NCBI GenBank assembly: GCA_001579985.1 | Contig: LRSR01012800.1 | Location: 1-21,719 of the forward strand | Direction: 5' to 3' | DNA: 21,719 nt | DNA from: Hypsibius dujardini | Lineage: Eukaryota > Tardigrada > Eutardigrada > Parachela > Hypsibiidae | In this document: positions 1 through 9,138 of the stretch, one piece after another | Numbering within the stretch: position 1 is the first letter of the stretch | Layout of the letters: every line of letters starts with the position of its first letter | Made by a program: the position numbers and the translations under genes | The notes under the pieces: model-generated | Told to the model about the DNA's origin: nothing | Databases searched by the model: none | Seen by the model: the letters and a program-made list of their open reading frames with translations, nothing else

Positions 1-7
1 GCCTGAA

Positions 8-38
8 TGCCTGAATGCCTCTCTGCCTGCCTGTTTAT

Positions 39-110
<72 letters not shown>

Positions 111-150
111 TTGTCTGCCGGTCTGCCTGTCTGCCTGCCTGTGTCTGACT
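8..150. repeat. CTGC/CCTG tetranucleotide microsatellite
   Basis: About 25 near-perfect copies of the tetranucleotide CTGC run from the window edge, with interruptions (TTTA, TTTG, CCGG) at both ends. The Cys/Leu/Pro/Ala open frame across it is a by-product of the repeat, not a gene. Confidence 0.95.
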
Positions 151-240
151 AAGATGTACAGACTGTACAAATACTGGGGTCCGAATTCTACAGTATTAAT
201 TCGAATTGGATGGCCGACGGAGAAAATGACATGTATATGA

Positions 241-973
241 AAAAGTCTCCACGTCCACGCCCAAGCAATGCTTCGGTTAAAATCCGTATATTTTGCGGCT
301 TAAAGTTTGCAGCAACACATCGGAGTCATCAATGCTCACACTGTTTCTAATCTGCAATAGAGCACTTCGTTTTCTCGTTCAAAATACATACGACCAGTGG
401 AAAATGTAAACTGTAACATCAGTTTCGCACACTGAGATGCGCTGTTCAGATTTCAGAGAAACTAGTAAATCCGACTTTTCCCTCCGAGAGAAACGCTTGT
501 GAGCTAAAGAATGCACCGGATTACCTCTTTCACCGGTGTAATCTTTCATTCCACCGTCCTGATCCGTAGTATTGGCTCGTTGGTTGCGTGGTTTTGGCAC
601 GCAAAAAATCAGTCGCATTATCTAGGAAAAACTTTATAGAATACACGCTCGGCATAGTGCTGCTCGTATTTTTACAGAAGTATACGCAGTGCCCACACTT
701 GTTGTGTATGGGCTTTCAATTAGATGTCTTCCCGAGCTTCATGTTTCAATGCAAAATCCGCAGCAAAAAGATTTCCGTAACGCATAATATACCCGATTGT
801 GCATCGGAACAAGCAATTTTAAGCCCGGGTCCCCATAGAGAATCAAAGATCGCGTATTACGACGTATTACATGCGGACAGCACTCTCATGCCTTGCACGT
901 TTTGTTCTTCAGCCCACGCACACCTGACCGGTTAAAATTGACTATCCAACCCTTGCCCCCCGCACACGCACAA
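241..973. other. Intergenic, no gene seen
   Basis: Open frames on both strands here are short and show no recognisable domain or exon structure. The last part presumably holds the promoter and 5' UTR of the SLC31-like gene that starts at 974. I see no clear TATA box. Confidence 0.6.
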
Positions 974-1465
974 ATGGCGGAAACGGAATCGCCACCGAGT
1001 CCGGCCGCGCCGCCCGAAACGACCGTCTACATCTTCTACGCGCCGTTCCTAGAGTTCGGCTTCACGCCGACCATCGTGCTCCAGCACTTCACCCTCCACA
1101 CCATGATGCAGTTCTACGGGGCGCTGGGCGCGGTCGCCGGCACCGCCTTCCTCTTCCAGCTGCTGGCGGCCTTCAAGGAGCGCCTCTACTCACGCTACCT
1201 CCGCGTCCAGCGGATGCGCACCGCGGCGGACATTGAGAACGGCGACGACGACGAGAGCTGCGACGGCTGCTCCTGCATGCTCTTCATCTTCCTCACCGGC
1301 CTGCACATCGTCCAGACCATCTGCGGGTTCCTCCTCATCCTGGTGGCGGCCTCCTTCAACGGATGGATGATCGGGGCCATGATTGGAGGGTCCGCACTGG
1401 GCTACCTGCTGGGCATGTGGAGGTGCTGTTGCGATCACATTCACACGGAATTCAAAGTACCCTGA
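974..1465 (+). CDS. CTR/SLC31-family copper transporter homologue, lacks pore methionines
   Basis: A 163-aa intronless membrane protein. Copper transporters of this family form trimers that pass Cu(I) across the plasma or endolysosomal membrane. Seen: a short N-terminus, then YIFYAPFLEFGF in the place where CTR proteins have their FYFGF-like pre-TM1 segment; TM1 about 44-66; an acidic/Cys loop (86-101, DDDES then CDGCSC); TM2 about 102-127 starting from LHIVQ, a family hallmark; TM3 about 130-148 with GSALG, the family GxxxG packing motif. The C-terminus has a CCCDHIH cluster, comparable to the HCH tail of CTR1. Odd: the TM2 MxxxM pair that forms the copper filter is replaced by Ile122 and Ala126, and the N-terminus has no Met-rich motif. 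Copper transport is therefore doubtful. An in-frame ATG at 893 adds 27 unlikely residues; the ATG at 974 has G at +4 and matches the family's short N-terminus. Family assignment is strong; function is inferred. Confidence 0.83.
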   Translation: MAETESPPSPAAPPETTVYIFYAPFLEFGFTPTIVLQHFTLHTMMQFYGALGAVAGTAFLFQLLAAFKERLYSRYLRVQRMRTAADIENGDDDESCDGCSCMLFIFLTGLHIVQTICGFLLILVAASFNGWMIGAMIGGSALGYLLGMWRCCCDHIHTEFKVP

Positions 1466-2140
1466 GATGGAGGGAGAATGGGAAGGGTGGGGGGAATCGG
1501 GGGGAAGATTATGCCGGGGAGGTAGCGACGCGCTGAGGTTGTTGGAGGGTGTGGCATACACACAAACACCGAAATTGGGAGTATATCGACTCGCTTTGTT
1601 TGCCTGCTGCTGCAATGTGATCTCATCGGTGTGGTGGAGCGTTTCCGTGTTCGTGAGTCTGCCGTTTCGAGTTACTTAATAAGGATAACGCCCTGGGATT
1701 ATGTTACGATTTACCGTAGGATTTTATCGGGGAGCTTAACTCGGTGACCGGTTTTTGTATCTCTCTCTTTCTCTCTTTTTTTTTCTCGGGGTCGCTGTGT
1801 ACCGTAGTATTATTGGCCTAATCTGAGGCGATCAGCGTTATTGCGCCATTTCACATTGGAAAAACACAACGAATATACCGTGCGGAGCTTGAAAATGCGA
1901 CTTCAAAACTCCAAACTATCCGACTTGATGAAAATGAATGACAAATTAGGAAAAATTGATTTAATTTAAATTTTTCTGCCCATGTCAATCGATGGTAGAT
2001 TAAATTCTGGATTCACAGTGTCAAGAAAACATATTTGGGCTCTTTTGATAGATTGGACAATGGTTAAATAATTTTCATTGCCAACGCCCGGACAACCATA
2101 AACCAGGAAAGGGGTGGCTTGGAATAGACCGGATTCCTCG
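1466..2140. other. 3' flank of SLC31-like gene, no gene seen
   Basis: Presumed 3' UTR followed by AT-rich intergenic DNA. AATAAG at about 1678 is only a weak poly(A) signal candidate. No coding exon is recognised on either strand. Confidence 0.5.
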
Positions 2141-2201
2141 TACTACTACCTAAGTACTACTACTACTACTAAGTACTACTACTACTACTACCTAAGTGCT
2201 T
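2141..2201. repeat. TAC trinucleotide microsatellite
   Basis: Interrupted TAC/ACT triplets with CTAAG spacers, repeated three times in slightly different lengths. Non-coding. Confidence 0.9.
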
Positions 2202-2358
2202 GTACTTGTACCGGCACATGTACTTTGCATAATTATCCACTCTGTTACTCGTAGTTATACCGGTAGACGTTAGACATGGGCGAAACTGAGTGCTGCCGTA
2301 TGCGGAGGACTATCTGAACATGATGTGAGGCAGGAACTTCCGAAGATGGCTGTGGCTA

Positions 2359-2520
2359 CATTTCCTTTTCCTTAACCCTTAACTTTTTCCTTTTTCTTAC
2401 TCAACATTTCCTTTTCCTTAGGCAACATTATCTTTTTTTTAATCAACCTTATATTTTCCTTAATCGGCATTTCCTTTTTCCTTAATCGACATTTCTTTTT
2501 CCTTAAACGACATTTCTTTT
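2359..2520. repeat. Pyrimidine-rich minisatellite, left arm of an inverted pair
   Basis: About seven degenerate units of roughly 22 bp, each containing TTTCCTTTTTCCTTAA and then a CGACA/CAACA step. The same unit returns in reverse complement at 2915-3060. The two arrays face each other across about 390 bp. Confidence 0.75.
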
Positions 2521-2554
2521 TGGGTGACTTTTAGTTCATCATCAAAGAAACAGC

Positions 2555-2625
2555 AGTCTATAGACCGATCAACCGATAGACCGATAGACCGATAGACTGG
2601 TAGACCGATAGGTCAATAGGCAGTG
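2555..2625. repeat. ATAGACCGAT short tandem repeat
   Basis: Six to seven copies of a 10-bp motif (ATAGACCGAT and one- or two-base variants) lying between the two inverted arrays. Confidence 0.8.
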
Positions 2626-2914
2626 AATTACCTTGAACCTTCAGCTCAAGGTTACGCACTTTCAATACAGTAGCAACTGAGAATTCGGCCAATTCGGCAA
2701 GATGTAAAGTATTATTCTGTCCATTAGAAAGTTCGCAATTGCTCAGTAAAATTAACCATCATAAGCAAAAGTAGAAAGTGTCAGTCAACTAGCAAACCAC
2801 ATATAACAAGATGCGCCAGTGGAAAGGGTGAAACGAGGAATTCTCACTGATTCACCGTGAAAAAGAAGCCTACGCCCGGTACCAGCTCGAAGAAAGCTAT
2901 GAACAGCTATTTTT

Positions 2915-3060
2915 TGTAAGGAAATGTTAATTAAGGAAAAAGAAATCTCGATTAAGGAAAATTACATGTTGCTTAAGGAAAAGCGTATGTTGCTTATGGA
3001 AAAGGCAATGGTGAGTACGAAAAAGGAAGAGGTATAGGGATAAGAAAAAGGAAATGGAGC
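2915..3060. repeat. Purine-rich minisatellite, right arm of the inverted pair
   Basis: Degenerate units with TTAAGGAAAA and ATGTTGCTTA steps, the reverse complement of the array at 2359-2520. The similarity continues a little beyond the outer end: GGCTG.GGCT.CATTTCC on the left matches the reverse complement of the right edge. A foldback element is possible; no target duplication was found. Confidence 0.65.
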
Positions 3061-3467
3061 CTCAGCCGCCGAAGATACTGTATATGGTACCGAGGACCGA
3101 GTTAAATGGTTTGAGTTAGTCAAGCATTCTGTTTCTGTGTGTACAGTGTAGGGCAGTCCGCGAGCAAGGAACAACAGAAACAGCGGGTTGGGCAGTCACG
3201 TTGTTCAAGCTTGAAATCAACGGAACAAGCTAATTCTGAGGTATCTGATGGGTTCCATGTTCCAATGAGTCTTGGAGCACCTTAATAATGCTACTGGTAC
3301 CTGTAAACCATGTTCATTCAACGTTCTCAAAACCAAAACGTAAACATGTTCCCCTACGGTGACAAAGTGTCGGCATCGTCGAACGAACACCGACCACCCT
3401 AAATGCGTCTAACTAACAATTAGTATTATGTCAACAGAACTGAGAAGAAAAACTACTTCAGAAGAAC
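3061..3467. other. 3' flank of the Ly6 gene, no gene seen
   Basis: Lies downstream of the minus-strand Ly6 gene and probably contains its 3' UTR. I found no canonical AATAAA on the minus strand here and no exon on either strand. Confidence 0.5.
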
Positions 3468-5211
3468 TTAGAAAAGTTTGGTCATGACGGCGGTCCACGA
3501 GAGGGTCGCAGTGAGCAGTACCACCGATAGGGCACTTTGACTAGCACTACTAAGGGGCCTTATGTTCTTCCTGTAGTCGATGTTACATTTGGGGTCCGTG
3601 TTGCCCCGGCAGCTGCAGGAGTGGCCCTTGAACACAATGTCTAGGTCCGCATACACGGAACCCGCTGGCGCATTGTCCATGTCCTTGTGGATGTACTTGA
3701 AGTCTCGGCATTCCGTATCATGGCCACTATTAAATGAATAACAACCGTTGTACCTGATATCTAGTCTTCATATCGAGGCCAGTCGTTTGGTTTTAGCTAG
3801 TTCGTTACTGTAGTTAATTAGTTTATTTATTAATTAATTAGTTGGTTAGCTGATGAGTTAATTGTTTATTAATTAGTTAGTTAATTTTAGTTAGTTAGTT
3901 AGTTAGTTAGTTAGGCAGTTATTAGTTATTGACGTACTGGATAGTAAATTAATTCGTAGGCTATCAGAGAACACTTTCGACCAAACAAATATCATTTTAA
4001 CTTTTAACTTTTAACTTTTCCTCGAGAATTCAAAATGTTTAGGACTGATTTTGTTACAGTTTTCAATTTGATTTCCTACCTCGCTGTATGGGTAACTGCA
4101 CCATAAGGCAGCTGGCGGAGTTTATAAGCTGGCGCCCGTCCGCAGCCCAGAAGGATAACGGTCTCTGAAAACAGCAGGAGAATTTCATTTTTTGGGCTGC
4201 TCCAGGCACTTAAGTACTCATTTTCGGTTGTTGCTACCTTTGTCTCGCTGATTCTCGACCACCTCGCCGACAATATAGTGGCACACGTTGTCCATGCTGC
4301 ATTTTTCCGTCTTCAAGGTATCCTCTTTCAGACACTTGTCTTTATCCGTGGAGGAGTCGCAGACATAGCACGTCGCGACGTCGTCTTTCACGACGGTTTT
4401 GCGTGCATTGTTTGCCGCCTTACTGCCCAGAACTAGAGTGCCGTTGCCGTTGCCGTCCGCCGTTTCCCCCAGAACCAGAGAGCTGTTGCCCGTCGCGGTG
4501 GCGTTGAAATCGCGAACTATCTCCGTTTCATTTACCGCGAAGGCATCGCGGCTGACGGTGGGCCCATCTGCCGGAACTGCCTCAGAAACCTTCTCTGAAA
4601 TGCACGTGAATTCAGTATTACGGCATGGTCATCGCCGTTTTGCGCAATAATAAAGTTACGAGAATCTCTGGTGAGCTTGTGTACTTCTGACCGGTTTTAG
4701 GTACTTTAAAACGAAAAAGACCTTACGAACCGATAGTGTTGTTTAAACAACGTCATTGAATTTAGATAAAAAGATAAATAAATTTATATTGACTGGCAAA
4801 GTATATTTATTAACTTAATTTATTGAAAATAAAAGCCACATTTTCAGCATTTAAAATAATATTTTAGATAGAAATATCCTAATCCTTGATGTGAATTCAG
4901 TCATTTTAAATATAAACCTGCTTTGAAATATCAATTCATATTTTTGTGATTTTAAATGAAATAAAAAAAATATTATATTTTAAATGGCTCAAAAAGCGGC
5001 TTTTCCTTTTACATAAAATACAAATGTATATAAACGACAGTACGTAGGAGTATCGAGCTGAAGAACGGGAACCGTTCGACTGATATTACGTTCTATTTTA
5101 CAACGAAAGGAGAAAGAAGGTCTTACCAGCAGTATCGGAGGCAGAAACTGGACCCGTCCTTGCCAAGGCGAGACAGGCGACTAAAATCGCTATTCCAACC
5201 CAAGATGACAT
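3468..5211 (-). CDS. Secreted GPI-anchored Ly6/uPAR (three-finger) protein
   Basis: Four exons join in phase to 261 aa: 5127-5211, 4238-4594, 4080-4164 and 3468-3726. All introns are GT-AG. Residues 1-25 are a clear signal peptide ending VSA. Residues 26-100 are a low-complexity linker with four N-glycosylation sites (N50ET, N59AT, N65SS, N79GT). The Ly6 domain starts at C104YVC107 and has ten cysteines (104, 107, 116, 127, 133, 155, 182, 213, 215, 223); it closes with K222-C-N, the usual CN end of Ly6 domains. A hydrophobic tail (about 241-257) after a Ser/Ala-rich stretch (235-238) fits a GPI-anchor signal. Such proteins sit on the outer cell surface and bind receptors or channels; insect examples are quiver and crooked. 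No orthologue is claimed. The long glycosylated linker before the domain is unusual. The gene faces tail-to-tail with the SLC31-like gene. The exon model is inferred from sequence alone, but every phase fits. Confidence 0.85.
3815..3915. repeat. TTAG/TTAA tetranucleotide repeat inside Ly6 intron 3
   Basis: Interrupted array of TTAG, TTAA and TTGG units in the last intron (3727-4079) of the Ly6 gene. It is four-base, not the five-base TTAGG arthropod telomere repeat. Confidence 0.85.
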
Positions 5212-6057
5212 ATTTTCCAATGTGTCTGGAAGACGGAATGGGTCCACTAGGCAACAGGTTTAAAGAGAGACCGGAAGTTCTGGGGGGGGCAGATACACTC
5301 AGAACTTCGGATAATGATAGACGCCCTGTTGCAAAATCGCTAGACTAAAAACTGTGTGCTGACTCTGTGCTGACTTTGACGGGAAAACCGTTGTTGAGTA
5401 AAGTCTATAACCCGGGGATTTCGGACTCGAGGACAGGGCAAGGCATGTGTTGTCTTATCGCAGAATTTGCCAAGCGATATTTGCCATTAATGCGCGGTGA
5501 TGAATAAGTAAGGGTGAGTTCTCGCCCGGGTTGGGCTTCATATACACACCGTAATCTCTGTGTGTCGATTATCTTTTATTTGTTTTGGGCGAAAAGTGTG
5601 GAATTAGGTAGACCCAACCAGCTCAACGGTTCGACACCAAAGTGCAGGATGAAAAGGTACGAGCGGGAAGGGAGTTTTCATGCTGCCAGGGTAGGTGCGA
5701 GACCAGTTTTTGCTACACTTGAGAGGCTGGACCCGGTGACCGGGAGTCAAACATGCGCGAGGAAGAATGGGTTTCCCTGCGGCCAGTACGCACACATACA
5801 CACAGACACACAGACACACACGGTCCCTCTTGTTGAGGCGTGAAAAGAGACAGTTCACTTTTATGTGACTTACAATTGTTAAACAAGACTTTGAACGATT
5901 TAAGTCTACACCTTCAGGTTTACTTAAGGCTCGCAACGCAGCAGAGTGCTCCGCAAGCCTCTCACCGTGGAGTTCCTCCGGAACACTCACTTACGGCTGT
6001 GCGATATTTCCCACCATCAGGTCGCTTAGTAGAATACCAATTCTAGAGTGTTCGTAC
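5212..6057. other. Upstream of the Ly6 gene, no gene seen
   Basis: Presumably carries the promoter and 5' UTR of the minus-strand Ly6 gene near 5212-5400. A CA/CAGA microsatellite lies at 5788-5820. The open frames at 5514-5843 (+) and 5604-5990 (-) overlap each other and show no domain, so I treat them as chance. Confidence 0.5.
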
Positions 6058-6259
6058 CAGTGGCGCGCCGAGGGGGGGGGGGTGATTCGTTGATCTACAA
6101 CCCCCCTCGAAAGTCAAAAAAGTGCCCCAAGGGTCCCCCATTAGAGAAAAAGACTATGATTGAGAATTGTCATGCAATACTCCCCCCTTACGTTCTATCG
6201 GAAATATTTCGGATACAATAAAAAACACCCCCCTCAAACCAAAGCTCGGCGCGCCACTG
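6058..6259. mobile_element. Non-autonomous hAT-type MITE, 202 bp
   Basis: Terminal inverted repeats CAGTGGCGCGCCGAG at 6058-6072 and its exact reverse complement at 6245-6259. The element is flanked on both sides by GTTCGTAC (6050-6057 and 6260-6267), a perfect 8-bp target-site duplication. CAG...CTG ends and 8-bp duplications are the signature of hAT-superfamily transposons. The interior (G-runs, C-runs, AT-rich centre) has no coding capacity, so it would need a transposase in trans. The intact duplication suggests a fairly recent insertion. Confidence 0.93.
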
Positions 6260-6267
6260 GTTCGTAC

Positions 6268-7417
6268 GTTAATTGTGTAGCGAAAAAAGAATGAGATTCC
6301 GGTACCCTTCTTTTTCATTAATCGGATGAACTCATGTCCGAAACCCTTAATCGAAGAAAGAATTTGAAAACTTACGCTTGCCTGCACCAGAAATCAGAAG
6401 ACGCCAGGGCGCCGTCTGTTGGGTGTCGGCAAGAGAGAATGCCGAATTAACGCACGTGGACACGCGTGGGAATTTTCGTAATAATTCGGTCATCTCAATT
6501 AGATAAAACAGATGCATATTAATTCAATCAGCATTACTTTTTAATCACCTCTTGGTCGTCTCGCACTTTTTCCGACAAGTCCTTCTCCAACGGAGCGTCA
6601 GTTTAGTAGGAGTGTATTCGACCGTCTCGATTCGACACAAATCGAAAGAGACCCGCACTCACTTATTTTATTACCCCTACTTCGTAAAACAGTCGCAGGG
6701 TGTGAGAGACTTGTTGTCTCAATTCACAACACGCGTCGGGGCTAACGATTATTAATTGTCATGGATGGGTGAAAATGAAGCCGGCTCCATATGTTCTATA
6801 TGCTTTTTTAGACTCCGGCATTATTCATACACTACTTACTCCTCACCGTTGCAAGACGACGAGGTACCGACCGCGTCAATTATTTCTAAGGGAACTAAGG
6901 TAATGGTCAAACTTTCACTGTACCAGTCATCAAAGTGTGTCCACACCGATGACCGGCTCGGACTGCGTCTGCTTCACATGCCCTGTAAATACCGAGCGGA
7001 AAAAAGTGTCTTAATGATGCCGCAGCGGACATTCTTCAGGCAAGGAGGGTCTACACACATATAAATTACCGCCACATGCCGGGTGTATGTTTGTTATGTT
7101 GTGACGACTATATGAACCGTGGAAATATATGTCTCTTGACAGCTCTCAATAAAGGTATGTGTGCATCGCAAAAGCAGCGCGCGGGCAGGGCAAAAAATAG
7201 TATGTGTCCAGCGGCTATAGAACGGTACGGCAACCTCTCGACCTCCTCATCGCGCCTTCAACGCGAGCTCGTATATTTCCGTCCGAGTAAGAGAGAAAGA
7301 GAAAGATCCGAGATGAGAGACATCGTTTCATTTCATTTTCTTCGTCGACCGTTTTGACACCATTGTCTTCCGGATCGCTGCACCACACATACAAACGCCC
7401 ATTGGTTCTCGCTGTCT
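6268..7417. other. Gene-poor stretch, no gene supported
   Basis: Contains several open frames of 67-102 codons on the plus strand (6552-6755, 6756-7064, 7076-7357). None has a recognisable motif, splice-consistent neighbour or coding-like composition. I call nothing here. Confidence 0.5.
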
Positions 7418-7554
7418 GACCGTACCAATATACCGAAGGACCTTACCAATATACCGAAGGACCTTACCAGTGTACCGGAGAACCTTACCAGTATACCGAA
7501 GGACCTTACCAATATACCGAAGGACCTTACCAGTATACCGAAGGACCTTACCCT
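7418..7554. repeat. 21-bp minisatellite, six and a half units
   Basis: Units begin at 7418, 7439, 7460, 7481, 7502 and 7523, with a partial unit at 7544-7554. Each unit starts GACCTTACCA and ends TACCGAAG with one to three differences (A/G at two sites, one T/G). Because 21 is a multiple of three, frames through it stay open on both strands and encode seven-residue repeats. This produces misleading ORFs. Confidence 0.95.
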
Positions 7555-7571
7555 TCTTACACATTGCAAGG

Positions 7572-7799
7572 ATGCCCGCAGAGTCCAGTGTGGATATCGC
7601 GCCATCGGCGGACTGCGCAGTCAGACAAGGCCCTGCATCATTGCAGCTGGACGAATGCCCGCCGCCAGTGACTTCAGCCCCGCTGGTGATCCAAGTGGAC
7701 AAGAAGGATTCGTCGCGAACGAAGCTACGTCAGCGGTTGCAGGATCTGAAGGAGGCCTTGATGGGCCGGAAACGCAAGTGGAAGCTCCCTGTCTCGTAG
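7572..7799 (+). CDS. Possible small ORF, 75 aa, unrecognised
   Basis: An ATG just after the 21-bp minisatellite opens a 75-codon frame ending TAG. The first half is Pro/Ser/Ala-rich with two Cys (15, 29). The second half looks like an amphipathic basic helix (SSRTKLRQRLQDLKEALMG) followed by RKRKWK, which resembles a nuclear-localisation or nucleic-acid-binding stretch. Codon choice leans to G/C at third positions, as in the true genes here. No homologue is recognised, no introns or poly(A) signal are seen, and the frame continues upstream into the minisatellite (from 7470). It could be a short gene, the last exon of something undetected, or chance. Confidence 0.33.
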   Translation: MPAESSVDIAPSADCAVRQGPASLQLDECPPPVTSAPLVIQVDKKDSSRTKLRQRLQDLKEALMGRKRKWKLPVS

Positions 7800-8130
7800 G
7801 AGATTCAGTACTGTTGCGGTCTATATTGTTTTGGCTTCTGGGCTAAAAATGTTCCACCGCAACGTGTTTGTTTCAGTTATCATATAATAGAAGATATAAT
7901 TGTCTGTATAACGCAACTTTTCGATTATGGGGCGTTGTGGTCTGAAAAAACATACGTTTGATGGATCTTATCAGCTGCCATATTTCTGGGTGTAATAATC
8001 ACAGTACAAATTTATTCTTAAACTAATTGTTTGATACATGTCTCATTTCTTCTATACTTGTCTGCATTGCACGAGACGATCACTTTTCCGGCGGCAATGC
8101 ATGGTCAACGGGCAAACTGATGCAGTGCAA
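7800..8130. other. No feature seen
   Basis: AT-rich sequence between the 75-aa ORF and the inverted repeats that begin at 8131. Nothing coding is recognised. Confidence 0.5.
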
Positions 8131-8265
8131 GGTACTACTACACACATGGCCACAATACTAGCTATTTGGCTCAAACTCGGGCCACCTGATTTCGCTTTGC
8201 ACCCAGCAGAAGAGTGGTTCGTACTCTGCCACCCAGTAATCTGGCCACGTGTGTAACTAGTATGG
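8131..8265. repeat. Imperfect inverted repeat pair, MITE-like
   Basis: About 28 bp at 8131-8159 (ACACACATGGCCA core) matches the reverse complement of 8235-8265 (TGGCCACGTGTGT core) with a few mismatches, enclosing about 75 bp. No target duplication is evident. Confidence 0.45.
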
Positions 8266-8350
8266 TATGGACGGACAATTGAGCCAGCACAACTGCTGGT
8301 CAGTACGTGTAAGGTGCTAACAGTACTCCTTCATGTGCAGTTCCAGTTTA

Positions 8351-8521
8351 GTGCATACTGTACTGTCGCGATTATAACGGCCGTGTTTTGGCCCTACTAG
8401 TAAATTACGACCCCCGGGCCCGGGACCGGGCCGGGCTGGAATTGAATCCGTGACGTCACACAGAGTCTTGCACGGCGGGAGGCGGGGCTAAGCTGGCCGT
8501 TAGAATCGTGACAGTACAGTA
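8351..8521. repeat. Inverted repeat around a GC-rich core
   Basis: CATACTGTACTGTCGCGATT and the following AACGGCC (about 8354-8382) pair with the reverse complement of about 8494-8521 (GGCCGTTAGAATCGTGACAG onward). The enclosed 110 bp hold a very GC-rich palindromic run (CCCCCGGGCCCGGGACCGGG) and TGACGTCA, a CRE-like palindrome near 8450. It abuts the large foldback at 8529. Confidence 0.5.
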
Positions 8522-8528
8522 ATTGTTT

Positions 8529-9138
8529 GTGCATACTTGTATTATGTGCACTTAATGCACAAGTACAGCTGTGTTTGAAACAGCTTCCGGCTGTAAGTCG
8601 GACCACCCTCTTTTGGTGTAAACATAGACCACCCTATTACATTGGTGAATTCCCACAAACCATGAGCGACAAAATTGATTGCTTGATTTTCCAACGGCTC
8701 ATTTGAATATTATTTTTATTGATCGATTGATTGAAAACGACACCTCCTCAACCTGTTATTCCACGGAAAGTCAGGGTAATTTTTTAGATGCACGGTGGAG
8801 GGAAGACCCATCGAGAAATCGGCGGTTATTTTGGCTAATGTGGAATCGGTTCCGAAAAGTGATGGACCGGCACCACCAGAACGGCATTCCTCTGAAGGAG
8901 CCCTGACTTTCCGTGGAGTAACAGGTTGAGGAGATGCCGTTCTCAATCAATCGATCAATAGAAAGAATATTCAATTGAGTTGTTGGAAAAATCAAGCAAT
9001 CAATTTTGCCGCTCATGATTTGTGGGAATTCGCCAATGTAATAGGGTGGTCTATGTTTACACCAAAAGAGGGTGGTCCGACTTACAGCCGGAAGCTGTTG
9101 CAAACACAGCTGTATGCACAAAAACAAGTATGCACAAG
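8529..9138. mobile_element. Large foldback element, about 250-bp inverted arms
   Basis: Left arm 8529-8776 and right arm 8901-9138 are near-identical inverted copies. Examples are CCACGGAAAGTCAGGG (8761-8776) against CCCTGACTTTCCGTGG (8901-8916), and the shared TGTGCATACTTGT at the outer ends. Small indels show age. The 124-bp loop (8777-8900) holds a possible decayed helix-turn-helix: GGKTHREIGGYFG in one frame, then after a stop and frame change WNRFRKVMDRHHQNGI. This is reminiscent of Tc1/IS630-type transposase N-termini, but that reading is weak. Open frames crossing the arms are by-products. No target duplication was identified. Confidence 0.8.

Noticed and set aside
7-240. 77-codon Cys/Leu/Pro/Ala-rich open frame
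   Set aside because: It is only the translation of the CTGC microsatellite; no stop can arise in a clean tetranucleotide run of this type.
1190-1615. 141-codon minus-strand open frame
   Set aside because: It is the antisense shadow of the GC-rich SLC31-like gene, with no domain of its own.
3815-3915. Telomere-like TTAG repeats
   Set aside because: The period is four, not five (TTAGG) or six (TTAGGG), and it lies inside an intron of the Ly6 gene.
5604-5990. 128-codon minus-strand open frame
   Set aside because: It runs through the CA microsatellite and has no recognisable domain or splice context.
7328-7702. 124- and 90-codon minus-strand frames with GKVLRYT/RSFGILV repeats
   Set aside because: They are the reverse reading of the 21-bp minisatellite.
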